Shown: one piece after another, positions 36,660 to 43,391 of the stretch
Layout of the letters: the number at the start of each line of letters is the position of its first letter
How positions within the stretch are numbered: position 1 is the first letter of the stretch
Source: Parasegetibacter sp. NRK P23
Lineage (GTDB): Bacteria > Bacteroidota > Bacteroidia > Chitinophagales > Chitinophagaceae
Length of the DNA stretch: 64,000 nucleotides
Assembly (NCBI RefSeq): GCF_023721715.1
Contig: NZ_JAMDLG010000001.1
Coordinates: 3,759,784-3,823,783 of the forward strand
Direction of reading: 5' to 3'
Position numbers and translations under genes: made by a program
Notes under the pieces: model-generated
The model's input: the letters and a program-made list of their open reading frames with translations, nothing else
Told to the model about the DNA's origin: nothing
Databases searched by the model: none

Positions 36660-36750
36660 TAAGGATGCTTTTGTTTTAACCTTTTTTAAGATTGGAGTAA
36701 AGCTTTTATATGTTTGCGTTTCTGCTTCAGTATGCTGATGGTGTGCACTT

Positions 36751-36779
36751 CGTTGCGTCGTAGTGCCGTTGCGAGAAAC
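36751..36779 (-). repeat. Right arm of a perfect 29-bp inverted repeat
   Basis: All 29 positions are complementary to 36631-36659. It ends 22 bp before the stop codon end of the histidine decarboxylase gene. I see no clear target-site duplication flanking the block. Confidence 0.92.
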
Positions 36780-36801
36780 TTAACAAAATCTCTTTATGCC
36801 C

Positions 36802-37944
36802 CTACAGCACCGCGGTAAGACGCTTTTGTTGCACGCTTCTTTGCAAATCGGTGAGCAAAGCGTTTATGTGTTCACGTTGAACGCCCGGCATACAGATGAT
36901 GTGCGATTGATTCCCTTGTGTGGCGAGCTGCCATTTGCGGATGATTTCTTCAGAAGGTTTTTCTATGACCACGGTGAGCGATTGGGGGAACCGCCAGGCG
37001 CTCCAGCCCATTTCCTGTAACTTCTGTTCCGTATAATCTGCCAGTTCCAGGCTGTGTAAAGCGCGTTCACGGAAACCTTCGATGCCGTATTTTTTAATGG
37101 CGTACCATAAAAATAAAGGCGCGTGGCCGCTGCGTGAGCCGGTTATGGTGGTATCCAGGGTTCCGATGTAAGGCACCAGCTGGCCAATTCTTTCCTTGTA
37201 ATTTTTCTTTACCACCACCACACCACACGGTAATGGGGAACCGATGAATTTATGTCCGCTGATGGCGATGCTGTCGGCGCCGTCGGCGAAATCGAAAGGA
37301 TGATGTGGTTCGAGGAGCGCGGTGTAGGTTCCTGCAAGCGCCGCGTCGCTGTGGATGTAAAAGCTGCGCAGGGCCAGGCTTTGGAGAATGGAGCGGATAT
37401 GGGCTACATTATCGCGGGCTTCCGTCATGGTGGTGCCGATGTTCGCCAGTACGATGGCGGGACGGTGCCTGTTCTGTGAAACGGTGTGTTCAAGGTCAGT
37501 ATAGTCCATTTCGCCCCGGGCATCGGTTTTAATGACGATGCTTTCCATATTGAGCAGGTGCAGGTTTTTCTGGATGCTGTAATGAGAGGCCGCAGAATAA
37601 TACACCATCGCGTGGGGATACAGTTCCCGGGCAAGGTACAGTGCGTAAAGGTTTCCTTCAGTTCCGCCATTGGTCACGTAGCCCCAGTAGTTTTGTTCCG
37701 GGGCACGGAACAATCTGGCGAAGAAGTCCACCACTTCCTGTTCCATTTCCCTCGAATGGAGGGCGCAGGTAGAGGGCACCCAGGGGTCGCCGATATTGTT
37801 CAGCTGGTAGCGGAGGGTGGGATACAATTCTGAATAATCGAAATCGCGGGCGCAGGGATAGCCCAGCATCGAATAACTTCTTTCCACCAACTGATCCATA
37901 TATTGATGCAGTACGGCACGGTCCTGCTCCTGTAATTGCGGCAT
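36802..37944 (-). CDS. hdc: Pyridoxal-phosphate-dependent histidine decarboxylase
   Basis: This enzyme of about 380 residues is of the group II PLP decarboxylase family. The PLP lysine is in SISGHKFIGSPLPCG, with the conserved HSDAALAGTY upstream and YVTNGGTEGNLY near residue 100. The best match in memory is bacterial histidine decarboxylase of the Morganella type (378 residues), producing histamine and CO2. The frame extends to a GTG at 37974, but a perfect -7 box (TACTTTTG, 37959-37966) lies inside that extension, so the ATG at 37944 is preferred and also gives the family's usual length. It is divergent from an Lrp-type regulator. A different amino-acid substrate cannot be excluded. Confidence 0.8.
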   Translation of the reverse strand: MPQLQEQDRAVLHQYMDQLVERSYSMLGYPCARDFDYSELYPTLRYQLNNIGDPWVPSTCALHSREMEQEVVDFFARLFRAPEQNYWGYVTNGGTEGNLYALYLARELYPHAMVYYSAASHYSIQKNLHLLNMESIVIKTDARGEMDYTDLEHTVSQNRHRPAIVLANIGTTMTEARDNVAHIRSILQSLALRSFYIHSDAALAGTYTALLEPHHPFDFADGADSIAISGHKFIGSPLPCGVVVVKKNYKERIGQLVPYIGTLDTTITGSRSGHAPLFLWYAIKKYGIEGFRERALHSLELADYTEQKLQEMGWSAWRFPQSLTVVIEKPSEEIIRKWQLATQGNQSHIICMPGVQREHINALLTDLQRSVQQKRLTAVL

Positions 37945-37958
37945 AAAAGGAATTTCAT

Positions 37959-37966
37959 CAAAAGTA
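37959..37966 (-). promoter_or_regulatory. -7 box of the histidine decarboxylase gene
   Basis: TACTTTTG is a perfect TAnnTTTG match, with TTG 16 nt upstream. The expected transcript start near 37952 leaves a leader of about 8 nt before the ATG at 37944. Confidence 0.6.
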
Positions 37967-38065
37967 GGGCGCACATTGCGGGCAACGTCTCCGGCAACAC
38001 GGCAGGAGGAATGATTCCGGTTTTATGGGGGAATTTCCGGAATTTTGCGGTTCTAACACCGGATT

Positions 38066-38530
38066 ATGGAGCTACTTGATGCCACCGATAAGCGTATCCT
38101 TGAATTGTTACAGGAAGATGCCACCCTTAGCGTTAAAGCTATTGCGGGGACCATCGGCCTTACGGTATCTCCCACTTACGACCGCATCAGCCGGCTCAAA
38201 AAGGAGGGCATCGTTCAGAAACAGGTGATGCTGGTGAGCAGGGAGAAAGTGGGTTTGAATGTGAGCGCCCTCTGCCTCATCAACCTGAAGGAACACTCTT
38301 CGGAACTGGCCCGCGCCTTCGAGGAAAGCGCCGGAGCGCTCCGCGAAGTCACCGAGATCAGCCGCCTCTCCGGCAATTTCGATTATATGCTGAAAGTGGT
38401 AATGCCGGACCTCGCCGCTTACAACAGTTTCCTCGAACAAAAACTCGCCCCGCTCCCGAATATCCGGCAGGTACAGAGTTGTTTTGAAATGAAAGAAGTG
38501 AAGCGGGAAACGGCGCTCCCGCTGGTTTAA
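38066..38530 (+). CDS. Lrp/AsnC-family transcriptional regulator
   Basis: This 154-residue protein has an N-terminal helix-turn-helix (LDATDKRILELLQEDATLSV, then LTVSPTYDRISRLKKEGIV to about residue 55) and a C-terminal AsnC-type ligand domain with the EVTEISRLSGNFDYMLKV strand. Such regulators sense amino acids. It is divergent from the histidine decarboxylase gene, so control of that gene by histidine or another amino acid is the obvious guess. Its stop overlaps that of polA by 4 bp, tail to tail. Confidence 0.88.
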   Translation: MELLDATDKRILELLQEDATLSVKAIAGTIGLTVSPTYDRISRLKKEGIVQKQVMLVSREKVGLNVSALCLINLKEHSSELARAFEESAGALREVTEISRLSGNFDYMLKVVMPDLAAYNSFLEQKLAPLPNIRQVQSCFEMKEVKRETALPLV

Positions 38531-41364
38531 TGTGCTTCCAGCCAGTTCTGGCCCATTCCCAGTTCGGCTTCCACCGGAACTTCGTGCGGCAGTTCCAGGG
38601 CTGAACGCATACAATCCAGTATTACGGGGCGGATAATATCCACCTCTTCTTTTACCGCATCAAAAACCAATTCATCGTGTACCTGGAGTATCATCCTGGA
38701 ACGGTATCCTTCCTGTTGGAAACGTTCGTGGATCTTTATCATCGCCAGCTTGATCATGTCGGCGGCGGTGCCCTGAATAGGTGAGTTGATGGCGTTGCGT
38801 TCCGCGAAGCCGCGCACGGTGAAGTTGGCGGAGTTGATGTCTTTTAACCAGCGTTTCCTTCCCATCAGCGTTTGAACATAGCCGTTTTCCTTTGCGAAAT
38901 TTTTCTGGTCGTCCATGTATTTTTCGATGAAGGGGAACTGCAATTTGTAGTTGTCGATGATCTGTTTTGCTTCGGAACGACTGATGCCGAGGTTTTCGGC
39001 CAGGCCGAAAGCCCCCTGTCCGTAGATGATGCCGAAGTTCACGCTTTTCGCCTTGTAGCGCATTTCTTTTGTCACCTCCGACTCGTCCACGTTGTACACT
39101 TTGGCGGCGGTGGCGGTGTGGATGTCTTTACCGGAACGGAAAGCCTCGCACATATTGGGATCGCCGCTGATGGCGGCCACAATGCGCAGTTCTATCTGGG
39201 AATAATCGGCGCTGAGCAATACCCTGCTTTCATCGCGGGGGATGAAGGCCTTCCGGATCTCCCTGCCGCGGTTGGTACGGATGGGTATGTTCTGCAGGTT
39301 GGGATTGTTGCTGGAAAGCCTTCCGGTAACGGCCACCGCCTGCGCGTAACTGGTGTGCACGCGACCAGTTTTACGGTTGATCATCAGCGGGAGCGCATCC
39401 ACGTAGGTGGATTTCAATTTGGTGAGTTCCCGGAAAGCCAGGATATCGTCCACGATCTTGTTTTGGGCAGCAAGTTTCAGCAACACATCTTCTCCCGTGG
39501 CGTATTGACCGGTCTTTGTTTTTTTCGCTTTGGGATCAAGTTTCAGTTTTTCGAACAGCACTTCCCCCAGTTGTTTGGGAGAAGCCAGGTTGAAACGAAC
39601 GCCTGCCTGTTCATATACGGCCTCTTCGTGTTCTTTGGCCTGTTTTTCAAGCGTACCGGAATATTCTGAAAGAAAGTTCACATCAATTTTCACCCCTTCA
39701 TATTCCATGTTGGTGAGCACTTCCACCAACGGGTTTTCTACTTTAAAGAATACATTCTCCACCTCCTTCTTTTTGAGCAGGGGAACGAAAACATGTTTGA
39801 GTTGCAGCGTGATATCAGCATCTTCGGCGGCGTACTCCTTGATCTTTTCAGGTTCCACATCACGCATGTTGCCCTGGTTCTTTCCTTTCTTGCCGATGAG
39901 GTCTTCGATGGGAATAGGCTCATATCCCAGGAACTGGGCGCTCAGCAGGTCCATGCTTCTTCTGCCCTCAGGCTCTATCAGGTAGTGGGCCAGCATGGTA
40001 TCGAAGAGGTTTCCCTTCCATACAATGCCGTACCACTTCAGCACCAGCATATCGTATTTGAGGTTCTGCCCTACCCAGGTAACGTCTTTCCGCTCCCAGA
40101 GCGGCGTAAAAAGACGGATGATCTCCTGGGTTTTTTCCTGGTCGGGAGGGGTGGGAACATACCAGGCTTCGCCTTGTTTAATGGCGAAACTCATGCCCAC
40201 CATTTCCACATCGTTGGCATCGGTACCGGTGGTTTCCGTATCGAAACAGATTTCCGGTTCTTTCCTTAAAATTTCTACCAGTGCAAGGATGGCTTCCGTT
40301 CCTTCAACAAGTGTATAATTATGGGGGGTATTGGAAATGTTTTTTTCGGAGAACAGGTTCTGTTCCACTTCAGCTTCTTCACCGGCAGCTTCTTTCGGTG
40401 CGGCTTTGGCTTGCTTTGGCGCAGCTCCGGCCACCGCGTTTCCGAAGAGATCCGTCTGCACACCTTCAGGCGCGGCGCTGAACACATTAAACCCTTCGCC
40501 CAAAATCCTTTTCCCAAGTGTTTTGAATTCCAGTTCTGTGAACGCTTCCACCAATGCTTCCGTGTTCCATTCTTTCAGCCTGAAATCTTCCTCATGAAAT
40601 TCAACGGGCAGTTCTGTAATAATAGTGGCCAGTTGCTTGCTCATCACGGCAAGTTCCTTTCCATTGCGTACTTTTTCGCCGAGGGCGCCTTTGATGGAAT
40701 CCGCATTGGCGAGCACATTTTCGAGGGTTCCGTATTCCGCGAGCAGTTTTGCCGCAGTCTTTTCACCTACGCCTGGAATACCAGGGATATTGTCCACGGC
40801 ATCACCCATCAAACCGAGGATATCGATTACCTGGGAAACATCTTTGATGTTCCATTTCTCGCAGACTTCTTTGGGGCCGAGAATTTCTTCTTTTCCCCCC
40901 TGATATGGCGGTTTATAGATCTTTATATTTTCTGAAACCAGTTGCCCGTAGTCTTTATCGGGGGTTACCATGAACACTTCGTATCCGTGTTTTTCAGCCT
41001 GTTTGGCGAGTGCGCCGATTACATCATCCGCTTCGTATCCGTCCAGTTCCATCACGGGGATATTAAAGCCGCGGATGATCTTTTTGATATCGGGCAGCGC
41101 GGAGAGCAGGTCTTCGGGTGCTTCCTGCCGGTTGGCCTTGTATTCGATGAAGCCGGTATGCCGCTCGGTGGGCGCTTCTGTATCGAAGCAAACCGCCATG
41201 TGGGTAGGCTTCTCCTTGTTGATGAGGTCGTATATGGTGGTAGTGAAACCGAACTGCGCGTTTGTGTTCCTGCCGGAAGAAGTGATCCTTGGGTTGCGTA
41301 TCAACGCGTAATATGCACGGTAAATAAGCGCGAGTGCGTCCAGTAGAAAAAGTTTCTTGCTCAT
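38527..41364 (-). CDS. polA: DNA polymerase I
   Basis: This 945-residue enzyme has all three parts: an N-terminal 5'-3' exonuclease (MSKKLFLLDALALIYRAYYA, GYEADDVIG, PGIPGVGEKTA), a 3'-5' proofreading domain that looks active (FDTETTGTD near residue 375), and a polymerase domain with motif A DYSQIELRI, motif B with NFGIIYGQGAFGL, and motif C QVHDELVFD. An Ala/Pro/Lys-rich linker between the first two domains (near residue 320) is typical of Bacteroidota. The start codon lies only 4 nt after a -7 promoter box, so the mRNA may be leaderless. Confidence 0.97.
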   Translation of the reverse strand: MSKKLFLLDALALIYRAYYALIRNPRITSSGRNTNAQFGFTTTIYDLINKEKPTHMAVCFDTEAPTERHTGFIEYKANRQEAPEDLLSALPDIKKIIRGFNIPVMELDGYEADDVIGALAKQAEKHGYEVFMVTPDKDYGQLVSENIKIYKPPYQGGKEEILGPKEVCEKWNIKDVSQVIDILGLMGDAVDNIPGIPGVGEKTAAKLLAEYGTLENVLANADSIKGALGEKVRNGKELAVMSKQLATIITELPVEFHEEDFRLKEWNTEALVEAFTELEFKTLGKRILGEGFNVFSAAPEGVQTDLFGNAVAGAAPKQAKAAPKEAAGEEAEVEQNLFSEKNISNTPHNYTLVEGTEAILALVEILRKEPEICFDTETTGTDANDVEMVGMSFAIKQGEAWYVPTPPDQEKTQEIIRLFTPLWERKDVTWVGQNLKYDMLVLKWYGIVWKGNLFDTMLAHYLIEPEGRRSMDLLSAQFLGYEPIPIEDLIGKKGKNQGNMRDVEPEKIKEYAAEDADITLQLKHVFVPLLKKKEVENVFFKVENPLVEVLTNMEYEGVKIDVNFLSEYSGTLEKQAKEHEEAVYEQAGVRFNLASPKQLGEVLFEKLKLDPKAKKTKTGQYATGEDVLLKLAAQNKIVDDILAFRELTKLKSTYVDALPLMINRKTGRVHTSYAQAVAVTGRLSSNNPNLQNIPIRTNRGREIRKAFIPRDESRVLLSADYSQIELRIVAAISGDPNMCEAFRSGKDIHTATAAKVYNVDESEVTKEMRYKAKSVNFGIIYGQGAFGLAENLGISRSEAKQIIDNYKLQFPFIEKYMDDQKNFAKENGYVQTLMGRKRWLKDINSANFTVRGFAERNAINSPIQGTAADMIKLAMIKIHERFQQEGYRSRMILQVHDELVFDAVKEEVDIIRPVILDCMRSALELPHEVPVEAELGMGQNWLEAH

Positions 41365-41368
41365 GCCG

Positions 41369-41376
41369 CTAAATTA
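41369..41376 (-). promoter_or_regulatory. polA promoter abutting the start codon
   Basis: TAATTTAG on the minus strand, with TTG 14 nt upstream (41391-41393), is followed by CGGC and then the ATG of polA. Transcription would start at or within a base or two of the A of ATG. Confidence 0.6.
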
Positions 41377-41408
41377 GGCAAATGGAACAGCAAGAAGCGC
41401 CGGAAAAT

Positions 41409-41437
41409 AAAAAACCGTCGCGCGATGGGCGTGACGG
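41409..41437 (-). terminator. Terminator of the small gene upstream of polA
   Basis: On the minus strand, stem CCGTC-A-CGC against GCG-C-GACGG with a short loop is followed by six Ts. It lies 30 bp after the stop codon of the 70-residue protein gene and separates it from the polA promoter. Confidence 0.75.
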
Positions 41438-41467
41438 CCGGCTGAACAAAAGAAAAACACTAAGGAC

Positions 41468-41680
41468 TTACCTCGCTGTTTTAAAAGTAACGTTCGACTC
41501 CTGGCTCGCAGGGTATTCTCCCGTTTTATTTCCGGCTTCTATTTTTTCAGCGGTATCAGGTGTATTGGTTTTAGTGGCCGAGGCGGTGGTTTCCTCCATT
41601 TCATCCAGTGAAAGGAACACGTTCAGGTAGGTGGAAAATGCCAGCATCACGATAGCGGCCCAACTCACAATTCGTTTCAT
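41468..41680 (-). CDS. Small membrane-anchored protein of unknown function
   Basis: This 70-residue protein has an N-terminal hydrophobic helix (IVSWAAIVMLAFSTYLNVFL), then an acidic, Thr-rich tail (EMEETTASATKTNTPDT) that would lie outside the membrane. I do not recognise a family. A good intrinsic terminator 30 bp downstream supports the reality of the gene. An 82-codon frame on the plus strand at 41382-41630 overlaps it but looks less protein-like. It lies upstream of polA on the same strand. Confidence 0.6.
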   Translation of the reverse strand: MKRIVSWAAIVMLAFSTYLNVFLSLDEMEETTASATKTNTPDTAEKIEAGNKTGEYPASQESNVTFKTAR

Positions 41681-41884
41681 CCCGAAATTTTTTTAAGGTT
41701 TATATCTGGTCCGATTTCCCCGTGCCTCCCAGGCCGTATCCATCGTAACAGTGGTTTGGTTAATGATTCTGAAGTAAAAGTAATACACTGATTCTTAACT
41801 CCAAACGCCCCTAACAAAATCGGGTGATTTCACCTAGACGGCAATACCGTATTTTTACTGTGCGGTCACGGAGGTTTTCGTAAA

Positions 41885-42628
41885 CTATTCTAGTACACCT
41901 TCTTTTATTTCCTGCCAGAGGTCCGAATAACACTGGGCCGCGTAGCTGGAGCGGGCAAAAACGGCTACTGGTGCCTGGTGGATGCCCATTTTTTCCACGT
42001 CGGAGAGGTAGGGTATAAAGTTCCAGAAGAAGCGGTTGTCTTTGTAAAGCTCTTCCATGATATCCTGGTGCATAGACTTTCTCCTGTCCACCATCGTGAA
42101 GAAGCACATCATCTTAGAGAGATCGAGTTCGCGTTCCTCAAAGTAGTCTTTCACAATCTGGTAGGTGCGTACGGAAAGCGTGGTGGGGATGGTGGGCATC
42201 AGGATGATATCCGCGGCGATAAAGATATTTTCCGACAACACCGAAAAGCCAGGCGGGCAATCAATGAACACAAAATCATATTCGCCTTCCAGTTCCTGGA
42301 TAATGCTTTTTAATCTTTTTTTAGATGATTTCAAGTCCCCGAGAATGATGTCCAGGTTCCTTGCCGAGATATCAGCCGGAATGATGTCGATGTTTTCATA
42401 ATCGGTGGCCATGATCACTTCTTCCAGTGCGATTTCTTTGCTCATCAGTTTTTTCATCCCGCCTTTCACCCTGGGCTTAGCCTGGTAGTAAAAGGTGGTG
42501 GACCCTTGAGGATCTAAGTCCCAGAGCAGGGTTTTATAGCCATCCTGTGCGGCGAGCCAGGCAAAGTTCACGCAGGAAGCGGTTTTTCCGACTCCTCCTT
42601 TGAGGTTGTACAAAGCAATGGTTACCAT
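41885..42628 (-). CDS. ParA/Soj-family ATPase, orphan
   Basis: This 247-residue protein has the deviant Walker A motif KGGVGKTAS at residues 10-18, Walker A' LLWDLDPQGSTTF near 34, and Walker B FVFIDCPPGFS near 117. ParA ATPases position DNA or protein complexes by ATP-driven binding to the nucleoid. No ParB gene lies beside it, so this is an orphan ParA. Its ATG is 12 bp downstream of a 30-bp inverted repeat (42641-42670) that could be an autoregulatory site. The 3' side has weak hairpins only. Confidence 0.9.
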   Translation of the reverse strand: MVTIALYNLKGGVGKTASCVNFAWLAAQDGYKTLLWDLDPQGSTTFYYQAKPRVKGGMKKLMSKEIALEEVIMATDYENIDIIPADISARNLDIILGDLKSSKKRLKSIIQELEGEYDFVFIDCPPGFSVLSENIFIAADIILMPTIPTTLSVRTYQIVKDYFEERELDLSKMMCFFTMVDRRKSMHQDIMEELYKDNRFFWNFIPYLSDVEKMGIHQAPVAVFARSSYAAQCYSDLWQEIKEGVLE

Positions 42629-42640
42629 GGGCCCCGGTTT

Positions 42641-42670
42641 TATATTGAAACATGTTTACAGTTCAATATA
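42641..42670. promoter_or_regulatory. 30-bp inverted repeat upstream of parA
   Basis: Perfect 9-bp arms TATATTGAA and TTCAATATA flank a 12-bp centre, and AAACATGTTT, a second perfect palindrome, overlaps the left arm and centre (42648-42657). It lies 12 bp before the parA start codon. An operator is the simplest reading; it is not a canonical parS sequence. Confidence 0.6.
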
Positions 42671-42702
42671 TGAATTTTCGGGGGAAGAAGGAAACTGATG
42701 AA

Positions 42703-43191
42703 CTACTTGATTGACGCTATTTTATAGAGATCAATGAAGGCTTCGATAAAATCTTCGAGTTTTGGATTTTTCCTATGCACAAGGATAGCATTGAAAATTT
42801 TTGTTCCTTCCATGTTGGCCTCTCCGTTCACTTTTAAAATCGTGTCATCACCAAAAAAAGAAAACCAGCTATCGAATTTTCTTTTTCTTGCTAGCTGCCT
42901 GTTGTCCAGGCTATCACAAACATAGATCGCGACATTATTTATCTGTGCGAAAAAATGAAGAAACATGTTATGTACCGTTAACCCAATCCTCCGATCAGAT
43001 CCAACATTACTCCCTTGAGATCGTTCAACCTCATCAATGTTAAACGAATAGACTTTTTCCTGTTTTAAAGAAGCATAATCTTCAAACAAATAAGAGGTGT
43101 CCAGGAAATAGATTTTATATCGGACCCCTTGATCCGTTATGAACTCATAAGAAAGTTCATCATTTTCGTAAAGTTGATAGGGGCTTAACAA
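42703..43191 (-). CDS. DUF6169-family protein with TTG start
   Basis: This 162-residue protein of unknown function is rich in Phe, Tyr, Asp and Asn. The stretches YEFITDQGVRYKIYF, FFAQINNVAIYVCDS and FNAILVHRKNPKLEDFIEAF match what I remember of the Bacteroidota DUF6169 family. The start must be TTG at 43191, since no ATG precedes residue 75; AAAGGA about 11 nt upstream, inside the preceding gene, supports it. The gene overlaps the 57-residue gene upstream by 32 bp. The region is clearly richer in A and T than parA and uvrB on either side, which suggests transfer. Confidence 0.7.
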   Translation of the reverse strand: MLSPYQLYENDELSYEFITDQGVRYKIYFLDTSYLFEDYASLKQEKVYSFNIDEVERSQGSNVGSDRRIGLTVHNMFLHFFAQINNVAIYVCDSLDNRQLARKRKFDSWFSFFGDDTILKVNGEANMEGTKIFNAILVHRKNPKLEDFIEAFIDLYKIASIK

Positions 43192-43333
43192 ATCTGAACT
43201 TATCCTTTAACTCCTCAATTTTCTTTCCCTCTGCCAGATGTTTTTGAATAGCCCGCTTCTCTTCAATCATTTTCTTGAAGAGTCTTGCTCCCTTGGAGCT
43301 TTTCGCATTAGCCGTGCTATTCGTTTTTTTCAT
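43160..43333 (-). CDS. 57-residue basic protein, partner of the DUF6169 gene
   Basis: An ATG at 43333 opens a 57-codon frame ending at 43160. The product is highly charged: a Ser/Lys-rich start (MKKTNSTANAKSSKG), then KKMIEEKRAIQKHLAEGKK and EELKDKFRFVKPL, a short helical basic protein. It overlaps the DUF6169 gene by 32 bp and contains that gene's ribosome-binding site, so the two are translationally coupled. Size, charge and overlap resemble an antitoxin upstream of its toxin, but the function is unknown. Confidence 0.65.
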   Translation of the reverse strand: MKKTNSTANAKSSKGARLFKKMIEEKRAIQKHLAEGKKIEELKDKFRFVKPLSTLRK

Positions 43334-43391
43334 ATTCACTACAAAAGTATATCAACTTTCCAATACCCGCCAAACAGAAAAACACCTACTC

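Noticed and set aside
36631-36779. Reading the 29-bp inverted-repeat block as a complete insertion sequence
   Set aside because: The centre is 91 bp without a gene and no target duplication is visible, so at most it is a non-autonomous element.
41382-41630. Plus-strand 82-codon frame upstream of polA
   Set aside because: It overlaps a more protein-like minus-strand frame that has a terminator; its composition looks random.
42641-42670. Reading the parA inverted repeat as a parS centromere site
   Set aside because: The sequence differs from the conserved parS core (TGTTTCACGTGAAACA), and no ParB gene is nearby.
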